The position numbers and the translations under genes are program-made. A stretch of 46,480 nt of DNA from SG8-30 sp964406445 (lineage in GTDB: Bacteria > Pseudomonadota > Gammaproteobacteria > Steroidobacterales > Steroidobacteraceae): contig CAYORU010000026.1 in NCBI GenBank assembly GCA_964406445.1, forward strand, positions 1-46,480. The letters run 5' to 3'. Positions within the stretch are counted from its first letter, which is position 1, and each line of letters opens with the position of its first letter. Below the pieces are notes generated by a model. It did no database searches, had not been told where the DNA came from, and saw only the letters and a list, made by a program, of their open reading frames with translations. Positions 8,123-16,813 of the stretch are shown one piece after another.

Positions 8123-9137
8123 TGCCGCGACCGCGTCCCGGCGTGCCGAGCGCGGGCCGCAGCACCACCTCGAGCGGCAGGTGGTCGGAGCCGATCCTGG
8201 GCCCGTTGCCGACCGACACGGGCACGAGGCCCGCGCCGTGCAGGCAGTGGTCGATGCGCAGGGCGAGCGGCGGGAACTGCGCCGGCCAGCTGAAGCTGAG
8301 CCCCCGTCCGGCGGCGCAATCCGCCAGCCCGCCGCGCTCGAGCAGCCGCGCGAAACGGGGCGCGAAGGCGCTGAGGTTCAGGTCGCCGAGCAGCAGGACC
8401 GGCCCGGGCGCAACGCGCGCGATCCGCGCGAGCTCCTCCAGCTGCGCGACCTGCCTGGCGTGGGACCCCGGTCCGAGCGGCCATGTCGCGTGCGCGCCGA
8501 TGACCGTCACGGGTCGGCCGTCGAGGGCGGTGGCGAAGACCATCGCGCCGGCGTCCGCGTCGCCGAAGCCGACGGCGCGCAATCCCGCGAGGGGCTGGCG
8601 GCTCGCGACCAGCATACGGCCCGACCGGGCCCGGAAGGGCAGGATGTCGTCGAGGGCGGACAGGGACGCCTCCCAGCGCGGCGTGACCTCGAGCAGGACG
8701 ACGAGATCGGGCCGGCGCTCGCGCAGCCAGTCGAGCAGCGGCGGCGGGTCCTCGTTGCGGAACCAGACGTTCGCCAGCGCGACGCGCAGCTCGGGGCCAG
8801 GCGGCGCCGGCGGCGGCCGCGGCAGGAGGTAGTGCGCGAGCGGGAGCGCATTGGCCGCGGCCAGCACGAGCGCCGCGATGCCGGCGGGCGCCGCGCCGGT
8901 CGCGGCCAGGACGATGCCGGCGGCCGCCAGCAGCGCCGCGTACTGCGGCCTGAAGTGCGTGAACAGCTCGAGCCACCACGCGAGGTCGGACAGCGTCCCG
9001 AGTGTCCCGGCCAGGCCCGCGAGCGCTGCGGTCGCGAGCGCGGCATTGCGCAGCCGCCGCCGCCCGGACCCGGGCGGGCTTGCGACGGCCGATCCGCTGC
9101 CGCCATAGTTCGCGCCTTCCCGAGGAACGAGACCCAT
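8085..9137 (-). CDS. membrane-anchored endonuclease/exonuclease/phosphatase family protein
   Basis: 350 residues. Three hydrophobic helices fill about residues 30-105, then the EEP domain: VALANVWFRNE, VVLLEVTPRW (metal-binding Glu), VIGAHATWPLG, LLGDLNLSAF (Asp-x-Asn) and GSDHLPLEV (catalytic His). This layout matches YafD-like EEP proteins. The only ATG in the N-terminal region is at 9137, inside a CATG that also holds the ATG of the divergent MaoC gene. No Shine-Dalgarno precedes it, so the true start could be a rarer codon further in. Substrate unknown. Confidence 0.78.
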   Translation of the reverse strand: MGLVPREGANYGGSGSAVASPPGSGRRRLRNAALATAALAGLAGTLGTLSDLAWWLELFTHFRPQYAALLAAAGIVLAATGAAPAGIAALVLAAANALPLAHYLLPRPPPAPPGPELRVALANVWFRNEDPPPLLDWLRERRPDLVVLLEVTPRWEASLSALDDILPFRARSGRMLVASRQPLAGLRAVGFGDADAGAMVFATALDGRPVTVIGAHATWPLGPGSHARQVAQLEELARIARVAPGPVLLLGDLNLSAFAPRFARLLERGGLADCAAGRGLSFSWPAQFPPLALRIDHCLHGAGLVPVSVGNGPRIGSDHLPLEVVLRPALGTPGRGRGIRTAASPPTSPR

Positions 9138-9597
9138 GGCCGGGCGGCGCTACTTCGAGGACCTGACGGTGGGCGAGACGCGTGAATCCTCGACGCACGA
9201 GGTCGTGCGCGAGGACATGGTCGCGTTCGCGCGCCGGTACGACCCGCAGTGGTTCCACGCCGACGAGGAGGCGGCCAGGGAGTCGATCTTCGGCGAGGTC
9301 GTGGCCTCGGGCATCTACACGATGGCGCTGTGGCGGCGACTCGACCACGAGATCGCCTCGGACATCGCCTGGATCTGCGGCGTCGCCTGGGACGACGTGC
9401 GCTTCGCGCGCGCGCTTCGGGCCGGCGACCGCATCCGCGCCCGCGCCCGCTGCCTGTCGAAGCGCGAGTCGGCGAGCGACCCGCGCCGCGGCATCGTGGT
9501 CTTCGAGTACCAGCTGCTCAACGAGCGCGACGAGACCGTCTTCAGCTGCCGCAGCACCAACCTGGTGGAGCGGCGGCCTACGGGTCGATCTCCGTGA
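9136..9597 (+). CDS. MaoC family dehydratase
   Basis: 153 residues with a hot-dog fold of the MaoC/R-hydratase type: RYFEDLTVGE at the N terminus, then the catalytic-loop pattern RRYDPQWFHADEEAA (Asp and His) and FGEVVASGIYTMALW. Members hydrate enoyl-CoA or related thioesters; the substrate is not evident. GAGGAA lies eight bases before the ATG. The 3' end overlaps the convergent SYLF gene by 20 bases. Confidence 0.88.
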   Translation: MAGRRYFEDLTVGETRESSTHEVVREDMVAFARRYDPQWFHADEEAARESIFGEVVASGIYTMALWRRLDHEIASDIAWICGVAWDDVRFARALRAGDRIRARARCLSKRESASDPRRGIVVFEYQLLNERDETVFSCRSTNLVERRPTGRSP

Positions 9598-10123
9598 TCT
9601 TCGCGCCCTCGAAGGTCAGGTTGTACATCAGTCCCTCGTTCGAGTAGATGAAGCCGATGATCGGCTTCTTCGCGGTCTCGGTGTCGAGCTGCCCGCCGGC
9701 GCCGAGCGTGGCGAGCGCGACGCTGCCGTCGACGCCGGCCTTCCAGCCCTTGCTGGCGCGGAACCTCTCGAGCTCGCGAGGGTTCATGAACAGGATCACC
9801 TGGCTCTTGCGCTGCGCGCCGAGCTGGAAGCCCACCGACGCGGCGGCGATGCTGTAGTAGCCGGCAGTGCGCCCGCCGACCAGCAGCGCGCCCTCGCCGT
9901 ACTCGCCGCCGACCACCATGCCGGCCTTGTAGACCTTGGGGAAGACCAGCATCCCGCTCGCCTTCGCCGCGAGGTCCCGGGCGGCGCTCGAGTACTCGTA
10001 GAGCTCGGCCACGGCCTCCCGCACCGACGCGTCGATCTCGGCCTTCGACGCCGCCTGCGCGGCCGGCAGCGCGGCGGGGCCGACGAGCAGGGCGAGCGCG
10101 AGCGCGGTGGCGGCGAGTCTCAT
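9578..10123 (-). CDS. SYLF/YSC84-domain protein, exported
   Basis: 181 residues. The signal peptide (LAATALALALLVGPAALPAAQA) is followed by a SYLF domain: GMLVFPKVYKAGMVVGGEYGEGALLV and SVGFQLGAQRKSQVILFM. SYLF (Ysc84) domains bind phosphoinositides in eukaryotes; in bacteria they are usually periplasmic proteins of unknown role. The stop lies inside the end of the convergent MaoC gene. Confidence 0.87.
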   Translation of the reverse strand: MRLAATALALALLVGPAALPAAQAASKAEIDASVREAVAELYEYSSAARDLAAKASGMLVFPKVYKAGMVVGGEYGEGALLVGGRTAGYYSIAAASVGFQLGAQRKSQVILFMNPRELERFRASKGWKAGVDGSVALATLGAGGQLDTETAKKPIIGFIYSNEGLMYNLTFEGAKITEIDP

Positions 10124-10222
10124 GGGCTCCTCCGGGGCTGTCGGGCCAGGGCTGGCCCGGATCCTAGCCGAGCCCGGCCCGGCGGCGCGCGAGGGCCGTC
10201 ACGGCGCGAGGACGCAGGACGC

Positions 10223-10693
10223 TCAGGCGACCGCGACGCCCGCGGCGGCTGCGCCGCGGATGCGGCCCGCGGAATAGAGCAGCTCGACGTGGCGGATGCC
10301 CGAGGTGCGTCGCGCCACGCGGCGCACCGCCTGCACGAGCCGCAGCGGCAGGCGCCGTGCCGCGAAAGGTCCGCCGGCGGCATAGGCCGCGGCGACGACG
10401 AGGTGCACGATGGTGATCCGCTCGAAGCTGTCGCGCGTGTAGAGCACGAGCCCCACCGGCCGGCAGGCCGCGCCGTGGCGCTCGACCGCGAACAGGCACT
10501 GGACCTGCGCCGGGCCCGCCACGCAGACCCGCAGGCAACGGCCGTCGTTGACGATCTCGGGGCTGCCGTAGCGGTCGATCGCGGCCACGATCCCGGGCCG
10601 GACCGCGTCCTGGCGCCGGTTGAAGAAGAGCAGGGATTCGAGCTCGCGGTGAGTCTCGACCGGCAGGCTGGAGGCGAAGACCACGTCGCTCAT
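10223..10693 (-). CDS. hypothetical protein, 156 aa
   Basis: Not recognised. The ORF starts at an ATG preceded by AAGGAC at good spacing, with codon use like its neighbours. It has no signal peptide or transmembrane helix. Visible features are an N-terminal HRELESLLFFNRRQD, a central VQCLFAVERHG and VGLVLYTRDSFERITIVHLVVAAAYA. The pattern of a beta segment followed by an IVHLVV strand and an Arg-rich helix is faintly reminiscent of a GNAT fold, but no acetyl-CoA motif is present. It stands alone between the SYLF gene and the receiver-TonB gene. Confidence 0.65.
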   Translation of the reverse strand: MSDVVFASSLPVETHRELESLLFFNRRQDAVRPGIVAAIDRYGSPEIVNDGRCLRVCVAGPAQVQCLFAVERHGAACRPVGLVLYTRDSFERITIVHLVVAAAYAAGGPFAARRLPLRLVQAVRRVARRTSGIRHVELLYSAGRIRGAAAAGVAVA

Positions 10694-11033
10694 GGGGCGC
10701 TGTCCTTCTACCGTGGCACATGACGTTAGACGGGGCTTCGCGGCTTTGTCGAGCGCGACATAAGGCGCCGTCCCGGCCCCCCCCTCCCCGGGCTGCGGCC
10801 CGGACGCAACAGCCGGCCGGGGGCTCGTGAGCCGCTGCGGCGGGGCGCACCCAAGCACTTGGCGGGCCGGGATTTTTTGAACCGCTTCACAGCGGCTGTG
10901 GCGAAAACGCGAGCTGTGTCTCGCTAGCGACGGCGACGGTTGTACAGAATCCCTGTACGCGCGCGCGGCGCGAGGGCGGCTGTCCGCTGCGTGGATTTCG
11001 CGCAAGAACCTGGGCCTTCCAGCCGGATCCATC
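10694..11033. promoter_or_regulatory. 340-base divergent intergenic region with inverted repeats
   Basis: This stretch separates the unknown minus-strand gene from the receiver-TonB gene and has no credible ORF. It holds three short perfect inverted repeats: TGTCG-AGCG-CGACA (10747-10760), CACAG-CGG-CTGTG (10888-10900) and GTACAG-AATCC-CTGTAC (10942-10958). A T-run (GATTTTTTG, about 10871-10879) is also present. The last repeat lies about 75-90 bases before the GTG start at 11034 and could be an operator or part of a promoter. No function can be assigned. Confidence 0.4.
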
Positions 11034-12845
11034 GTGCCGAAAAGAACCGCCCGAGCGACCACCCCCCAAGACCCTGCGCGCACCGCGGCCGCGACCAGCC
11101 GCGATCCTGGCCAGGGCGGCAACATCATCGTCGTCGCCACCGACGGGCCGTTGCTCGACCTCATGCGCGCGGCCGTACAGGATCGCCACCGGCTGTGGCG
11201 CGCCACCAGCCACCTGCAGGCCACCGAGCTGCTCCTGGCCGCGCCGGCCAGCGTCCTGCTGCTCGACATGGCGGTGCTGGAGTCCCAGGCGGCCGCGGTG
11301 ATTGCCCGGCTGCACGAGCAGTTCCCCGCCTCGCCGATCGTCGTCACCGGGCGCCGCGACGACGAGGCCGCGCTGTCGACGCTGATCTCCTCCGGCGCGG
11401 TGTACCGATTCCTGCACAAGCCGCTGTCGGAAGACCGCGCGCGGACCTTCCTCGAGGCGGGCCTGCGGCGTGTGGCCGAGCAACCGCCGCCGCGTCCGTC
11501 GAACGCGCCCGAGGCGCCCGCCGAAGCGCCGCCGTCGGCGCCTCGGCCGCGTCGCACCGGCCCGGACCTGAACCTGCGCAAGCCCGGTCCGCTCGCGCTG
11601 GCCGCGGCGCTGCTCGGGGTGCTGGTCGGCGGCGCGCTGCTGGTCGCCGGGTGGCCCTGGGGCGCCCGGACCGACGACGCCGCGGCCACTGCGACGCTGC
11701 GGCCCGCATCGAGCCTGCCGCCCGCGGCCCGCCCCGCACCGTCCGCGACGGTCGAGCCCGGCCCGGCGCCGGCGGCGCCGGATCCGGCGCTCGCCGAAAG
11801 GCTGGCCGAAGCGGAACGCGCGCTGGCCGAGGGACGCGTCGCCGAGCCCGCCGGCGACAACGCGATCGAGCACTACCGCGCGGCGCTGTCCCTCGATCCA
11901 GCCAACGAGGCGGCCCGGGCCGGGCTCGAGCGCGCCACGGGCCTGCTGCTCGAACAGGCCGACGCCGCCCTGCTCGCCGGCAATCTCGCGGCCGCCGCGA
12001 CGGCGCTCGACGCGGCCCGGGCGGCCAGCCCGCAGCACCGGGCGATCGCCGACGTCTCGGCGAAACTCGCGGCGCAGCGATCGCGCCTCGTCGCGCCCGG
12101 CCGGCCGGCGGTCGCGGTCGCGCCGGGTGCGGCGGACCCGCCGCAGGCCGCGCCGGCCAGGACCGAGCGCGAGGCCCGGTTCGAGCGCGCGCTCGGCGGC
12201 GCCCGCGAGGCCATCGCGCGCGGCCAGCCGGTGGAGGCGGCCGCCTGGATCGCCCGCGCCGCCGAGCTCGACGTGGACCGCGTCGCGGTGGAGCGGGTCC
12301 AGGCGCAGCTCGACGCGCTGCGGGCCGCGACCGAGCGGGCCGAGCGCTCGCGGCTGCTGGCGCTCGCCAACCAGCGGATCGCCCAGGGACGCCTGACCGA
12401 GCCGCCCGGCGACTCGGCGCTGCACTACCTCGACCTGCTGCGGGCCGCGGATCCCGGCTTCGGCGGCCTCGAGGAGACCCTGGCCCTGTTCGAGGAGCGG
12501 CAGGCGGCCGGGACGCGCCCGGCACCCGCCCCTGCGGCCGCCGCGCCCGCGGCTTCGGCGCGCCAGGCGCCCGCCGCAAGCAGCCCGACGGAGCTGGTGC
12601 GCGTGGCCTACACGCCGCCCGTCTACCCGACGCGGGCGGCGGCACGGGGCATCGAGGGCTGGGTGGACGTCGAGTTCACCGTCGGCCGCGACGGGCGGGT
12701 GCGCGACGCGCGCGTGGCGGACGCGAGCGCGCCGGGCGAATTCGACAATGTGGCGCTCGAGGCGGTCGGGCGCTGGCGGTACGAGCCGCTGCCCGCGGAG
12801 CGGCGCGTCACGCAGCGGTTGCGCTGGGTCCTCGACGGCCGCTGA
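11034..12845 (+). CDS. receiver-TM-TPR-TonB fusion protein (energy transducer TonB family)
   Basis: 603 residues. Residues about 30-145 form a receiver-like domain with D78 in LLLDMAV, T105 in IVVTGR and K129 in RFLHKPLS, so the phospho-acceptor Asp, the Thr and the Lys are all kept. A Pro/Ala-rich linker leads to one transmembrane helix (about 184-205, LALAAALLGVLVGGALLVAG). The periplasmic part holds Ala-rich helical repeats resembling TPRs (about 240-490, for example AIEHYRAALSLDPANEAARA). The C terminus (about 520-603) is a TonB domain: YTPPVYPTRAAARGIEGWV, VEFTVGRDGRVRDA and VGRWRYEP. A classical TonB has no receiver domain. It starts with GTG. No exbB or exbD is adjacent. Partner kinase and receptor unknown. 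Confidence 0.8.
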   Translation: MPKRTARATTPQDPARTAAATSRDPGQGGNIIVVATDGPLLDLMRAAVQDRHRLWRATSHLQATELLLAAPASVLLLDMAVLESQAAAVIARLHEQFPASPIVVTGRRDDEAALSTLISSGAVYRFLHKPLSEDRARTFLEAGLRRVAEQPPPRPSNAPEAPAEAPPSAPRPRRTGPDLNLRKPGPLALAAALLGVLVGGALLVAGWPWGARTDDAAATATLRPASSLPPAARPAPSATVEPGPAPAAPDPALAERLAEAERALAEGRVAEPAGDNAIEHYRAALSLDPANEAARAGLERATGLLLEQADAALLAGNLAAAATALDAARAASPQHRAIADVSAKLAAQRSRLVAPGRPAVAVAPGAADPPQAAPARTEREARFERALGGAREAIARGQPVEAAAWIARAAELDVDRVAVERVQAQLDALRAATERAERSRLLALANQRIAQGRLTEPPGDSALHYLDLLRAADPGFGGLEETLALFEERQAAGTRPAPAPAAAAPAASARQAPAASSPTELVRVAYTPPVYPTRAAARGIEGWVDVEFTVGRDGRVRDARVADASAPGEFDNVALEAVGRWRYEPLPAERRVTQRLRWVLDGR

Positions 12846-12857
12846 CCGGTGCGGCGG

Positions 12858-15020
12858 TCACTCGGCCAGCCCGGCCTGGTCGAGCAGGAACGCGAACTCC
12901 TCGGCGACCTCGCGGTACTGCTCGAAGCGGCCGGACTTCCCGCCGTGCCCGGCCTCCATGTCGGTGCGCAGCAGCAGCGGGTTCGTATCGGTCTTGCGGG
13001 CGCGCAGCCGCGCCACCCACTTCGCCGGCTCGAAGTACTGCACCTGGCTGTCCCACAGCCCGGTGGTGACGTATAGCGCCGGATAGTCCTGCCTCGAGAC
13101 GTTGTCGTAGGGCGAGTAGGAGAGCATGTAGTCGTAGTAGCGCTGCTCGGACGGGTCGCCCCACTCGTCGTACTCGTTGGCCGTGAGCGGGATGCTGTCG
13201 TCGAGCATGGTCGTGACCACGTCGACGAAGGGCACGTGCACGAGCAGCGCGCGGTAGTCCCGGGGCGCGATGTTCGCGACGGCGCCCATCAGCAGCCCCC
13301 CGGCGCTGCCGCCGCGGCCGAACACGCGCCGCGAATCTCCGTAGCCTTCGGCGACCAGGAAGCGGGTCGCATCCACGAAATCGGTGAAGGTGTTCCGCTT
13401 CTGCAGCAGGCGGCCGCCGTCGTACCAGCGCCGGCCCAGTTCCTGGCCGCCGCGGACGTGTGCGATCGCGTACACGAAGCCGCGGTCGAGCAGCGACAGC
13501 AGCGTGAGCGAGAAGGACGGGTCGATCGGGTACCCGTAGGCGCCGTAGCCGTAGACCAGCAGCGGGGCCGTGCCGTCGCGCGGGGTGTCCTTGCGGTAGA
13601 CGATCGACACCGGCACCCGCGTGCCGTCGCGGGCGGTGGCCCACCGGTACTCCGTCGCATAGCGCGCAGGATCGAAGTCGCCCAGGACCGGCTCGCGCTT
13701 CAGCAGCCTGCGCTCGCCCGTCTCCACGTCGAAGTCGTAGGTGGTCGCAGGCGTGGTGAGCGAGCTGTACACGAAGCGAACCACCGGGGTGTCGGCCTCC
13801 TCGTTGGTGTCGAGCGACATCGTGAACGCCGGCTCGTCGGACGACACCTGGAAGTCGGTCTCGCCGTCCAGGCCGAGGATCCGCAGCCTGCGCAGGCCCT
13901 CGCTGCGCTCGTTGACGGCGATGAAGTCCCGGAACACCTCGAAGCCGTGGATGAAGGCGTCCTCGCGGTGGCCGATGACCTCGCGCCAGCGCGCGCGGTC
14001 GCCCTGCCCGCCGTCCGGCGCCTCGAACAGCCGGAAATTCGGCGCCTGCCAGTTGCTGCGGACGATCCAGCGGCCGTCGAGGTGGTCCACGTCGTATTCG
14101 TGGCCTTTCTCGCGCGGGACCATGACCCGGAAGTCGAGCAACGGATCGGCGGCGGCGGCGTAGCGGACCTCGCTGGTCAGGGTCCCGTCGGAGAGGATCA
14201 GGATGTAGCGGTCGTCCTTGGTCGTCGCGAGCCCCGTGTAGAAGGACAGGTCCTCCTGCTCGTAGACCAGCGCATCCCCGCCCGGGTCGGTGCCGAGCAC
14301 GTGCCGCCGCACGCGCCAGCCGAGCAGCGTCCGAGGATCCTTCTCGACGTACAGCACGCTCCTGCCGTCGGCCGTCCAGGCCATGTCGCCGTCGGTGTTC
14401 CCGATGCGGTCGGGCAGCACCTCGCCGGTCGCGAGGTCCTTGATGCGCAGGACGTACTGGCGGCGGCCGACCGTGTCCTCGGCCCAGGCGAGGTAGCGGT
14501 CGTCGTGCGAGACCTCGAGCGCGCCGATCGAGTAGAAGTCGTGGCCGCGGGCGAGCTCGTTGGCGTCGAGCATGACCTGCTCGGCGCCGTCCGGCGAGCC
14601 CTGCCGGCGCGCGTAGACCGGGTACTGCTGGCCCGTCTCGTAGCGGCGGTAATACCAGTAGCCGCGCTTTCGGTAAGGGACGCTGGCGTCGTCCTGCTTG
14701 ATCCGCGCGACGATCTCCTCGTAGAGCCTCTCCCTGAGCGGCGCCACGTGGGCGAGCATCGCCTCCTTGTAAGCGTTCTCGGCCTCCAGGTAGCCGATCA
14801 CCTCCGGGTTGGCGCGCTCGTCGTCGCGCAGCCAGTAGTACTCGTCGATGCGCGCACCGCCGGCGGCGCGGACCTCGTGGGGCCTGGCGGTCGCCACCGG
14901 CGGCACCGGCCTGCTGTGATCCTCGGTCATGGGCGTCTGCATTCCTGGGGAGGTGGCGGCGCAGGCAGAGAGCAGGCAGGCCGCGAGCGCAACCGGATAT
15001 CCGGGCGAAGACCTGCGCAT
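12858..15020 (-). CDS. S9A prolyl oligopeptidase family protein (oligopeptidase B-like), lipoprotein signal
   Basis: 720 residues. The N terminus is a signal peptide with lipobox (LAACLLSAC), unlike classical cytosolic oligopeptidase B. After it comes the OpB start DEYYWLRDDE, a beta-propeller (about 90-430), then the catalytic alpha/beta-hydrolase domain. This has YGYGAYGYPIDPSF, the nucleophile in GRGGSAGGLLMG, Asp in GLWDSQVQYFEP and His in EAGHGGKSGR. It would cleave short peptides, often after basic residues; with the lipid anchor it probably works in the periplasm or at the outer membrane. It is convergent with the receiver-TonB gene, 12 bases between stops. Confidence 0.9.
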   Translation of the reverse strand: MRRSSPGYPVALAACLLSACAATSPGMQTPMTEDHSRPVPPVATARPHEVRAAGGARIDEYYWLRDDERANPEVIGYLEAENAYKEAMLAHVAPLRERLYEEIVARIKQDDASVPYRKRGYWYYRRYETGQQYPVYARRQGSPDGAEQVMLDANELARGHDFYSIGALEVSHDDRYLAWAEDTVGRRQYVLRIKDLATGEVLPDRIGNTDGDMAWTADGRSVLYVEKDPRTLLGWRVRRHVLGTDPGGDALVYEQEDLSFYTGLATTKDDRYILILSDGTLTSEVRYAAAADPLLDFRVMVPREKGHEYDVDHLDGRWIVRSNWQAPNFRLFEAPDGGQGDRARWREVIGHREDAFIHGFEVFRDFIAVNERSEGLRRLRILGLDGETDFQVSSDEPAFTMSLDTNEEADTPVVRFVYSSLTTPATTYDFDVETGERRLLKREPVLGDFDPARYATEYRWATARDGTRVPVSIVYRKDTPRDGTAPLLVYGYGAYGYPIDPSFSLTLLSLLDRGFVYAIAHVRGGQELGRRWYDGGRLLQKRNTFTDFVDATRFLVAEGYGDSRRVFGRGGSAGGLLMGAVANIAPRDYRALLVHVPFVDVVTTMLDDSIPLTANEYDEWGDPSEQRYYDYMLSYSPYDNVSRQDYPALYVTTGLWDSQVQYFEPAKWVARLRARKTDTNPLLLRTDMEAGHGGKSGRFEQYREVAEEFAFLLDQAGLAE

Positions 15021-15072
15021 GGTCTCGTGGCGTCGAACGGGCCGCGATTCTAGCCGACCGCGCGTGCGGCGC

Positions 15073-16041
15073 TCAGCCCGCGCGCCGGGCGGCGATCGAC
15101 GCGCCGAGCGCGTCGCCCGACGCGAAGGCGGCTTCCACCCGGGCGTCGAGGCACCAGTCGCCGCAGAAGCCGAGCCCGGCGTCCCAGTCGGCGAGCCACG
15201 GCTCGCCGAGCGGCGCCTCGACCCGGGCGTGGCGCCAGCGATGCACCGCGGCGTGGGCGAGCGGCGGCAGCGCCCCGCCGACGCGCCGTTCGAAGCGCTG
15301 CAACAGCTCCGCCTGCACCGTGGCGGCCGACGCCTCGAGCCGCGCGCGCGACCACTCGGCGTCGGCGTGCAGCACCCAGGCGTCGAGGCCGCGGCGGCCG
15401 GGCTTGGCCGAGTTGCGGGCGACCCAGGGCAACACGTCGTCCTCGCGCCAGTCGGCGTCGAAGGGCGCCTCGAGCGGCGCTTCGAAGGCGAGCATGGCCG
15501 CCCAGCACGGCGCCATCGGCACCGCGGCGATCCGCGCCGCGAGCGCGGTCGCGGCGGAGGCCAGCGCCGCGCCCTGCGGCGCCGGCAGCGCCAGCACCAC
15601 GAAGCCGAAGGGCCCGCGGCGGTGGCCGAGGTCGTCGGTGAGGAACCACGCGCCGTCCTCGCTGGCGAGCGCGGTGATCCGCGTGCGCAGCGCGAGGTCG
15701 AGGCCCTCGGCGAGGCCGGCCGGGAACGCCGCCATCCCGGGCGCGCCGACCCACAGAACGCGGGCCTCCTGCTCGCCGCCGGGCCAGCGCGGCGCCCAGG
15801 TCGCCGCCAGCCCGCGCGCCGCCGCGGCCGCGACCGCGGCGGCGAACGCCGGCTCGCGCACGGTGAAGTACTGCGCACCGTGGTCGAAGGACGAATCCTC
15901 GCGGCGGCGCGTCGCCATGCGCCCGCCCGGCACGCTGCCCTTGTCGTACAGCGTGACGGCGAGGCCCGCCGCGCGCAGCCTGAGCGCGCATGCGAGGCCG
16001 GCCAGGCCGGCGCCGACGATGGCGATGGAATCCACTGACAA
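15073..16041 (-). CDS. renalase-like NAD(P)/FAD-dependent oxidoreductase
   Basis: 322 residues. The N-terminal Rossmann dinucleotide motif is IAIVGAGLAGLACALRL, followed by LYDKGSVPGGRMATRR and SFDHGAQYFTVR, the bacterial renalase/amine-oxidase-like pattern. The C-terminal FAD-contact pattern is GLGFCGDWCLDARVEAAFASG. Renalase-type enzymes oxidise isomeric dihydro-NAD(P) in known cases; the substrate here is unproven. A strong GGAGG lies five bases before a TTG at 16041, favouring TTG over the GTG six bases further in. Confidence 0.85.
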   Translation of the reverse strand: MSVDSIAIVGAGLAGLACALRLRAAGLAVTLYDKGSVPGGRMATRRREDSSFDHGAQYFTVREPAFAAAVAAAAARGLAATWAPRWPGGEQEARVLWVGAPGMAAFPAGLAEGLDLALRTRITALASEDGAWFLTDDLGHRRGPFGFVVLALPAPQGAALASAATALAARIAAVPMAPCWAAMLAFEAPLEAPFDADWREDDVLPWVARNSAKPGRRGLDAWVLHADAEWSRARLEASAATVQAELLQRFERRVGGALPPLAHAAVHRWRHARVEAPLGEPWLADWDAGLGFCGDWCLDARVEAAFASGDALGASIAARRAG

Positions 16042-16135
16042 GCAGTCCTCCTTCCCGGGCGCAGCGATTGTAGGCCGGCCCGCCCTGCGGCGCAGCGGCC
16101 GGCGCGCGGCCGCCCCCGCGTGCTAGCCTTGCGCG

Positions 16136-16804
16136 ATGCACATCCACCGCGGCGGCTGGCTCGTCTCCTTGTTGCTGGTGACCGGCTGCGCGGTCGCACC
16201 GCGACCCTACCCGGCCGACCCGGCCGCGCGGTTCGCCGCCTACGGCCGCGCGACGCCCTGCTGCACCGACCCGGCGCAGTTCGATTTCGTGCCGCTGCCC
16301 GGCGCGGGCAGCGTGACCGCGACCATCGGCCGCGACAGCCCGGCCTTCGAGTTCCACAGCGGCCTGAGCCCGTTCGCGGCGTTTCGCCTGCCCGATGTCG
16401 ACACGCCGTTCCGGGTGCGCATCAAGAGCCTGTTCGACGGCGCGCCGCCGGGCGGCAGCCTGTTCTATCCGGTGGTCGCGATGCTCGACGAGAACTTCAT
16501 CGTCACCCGGGTCTCGGGGCTCGAGAACCTGCGGCTCGAGCCCTCGCTCGCCCGCCCGGGCGCGGAGTCCGGGCTCGCGCTGGTGGCGCCGTTCGACCCG
16601 GGCGTCACGCGCGAGCGCTACATCGTCGTGTTCACGCCGGCCGTGCTGCTCGGCGCGCCGCCGCAGCAGCGCAGCGAAGGCGACATGGTGACGGCGCCCG
16701 CCATCGAGTGGCTGCAGCGCGGCGCGCGGCGCGTCCTCGACCCGTCGCCCTACGGCCGCCTGGAGCTGCTGGTCGCCCCTGCGCAGGCGCTGGGCAGCGG
16801 CTGA
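16136..16804 (+). CDS. MalM-like lipoprotein
   Basis: 222 residues. A lipoprotein signal LVSLLLVTGC is followed by a domain that resembles the MalM (maltose operon periplasmic protein) family: CCTDPAQFDFVPLP, AFRLPDVDTPFRVRIKSL and FYPVVAMLDENFIVTR. MalM function is poorly known. No maltose transport genes are next to it, so a maltose role should not be assumed. TGCTAGCCTTGCGC just before the ATG looks like a -10 with a very short leader. Convergent with the membrane protein gene downstream. Confidence 0.68.
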   Translation: MHIHRGGWLVSLLLVTGCAVAPRPYPADPAARFAAYGRATPCCTDPAQFDFVPLPGAGSVTATIGRDSPAFEFHSGLSPFAAFRLPDVDTPFRVRIKSLFDGAPPGGSLFYPVVAMLDENFIVTRVSGLENLRLEPSLARPGAESGLALVAPFDPGVTRERYIVVFTPAVLLGAPPQQRSEGDMVTAPAIEWLQRGARRVLDPSPYGRLELLVAPAQALGSG

Positions 16805-16813
16805 GCACCGGCG

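Noticed and set aside
16136..16804. Maltose-operon function for the MalM-like lipoprotein
   Set aside because: No maltose transporter or amylase genes nearby; only family resemblance.
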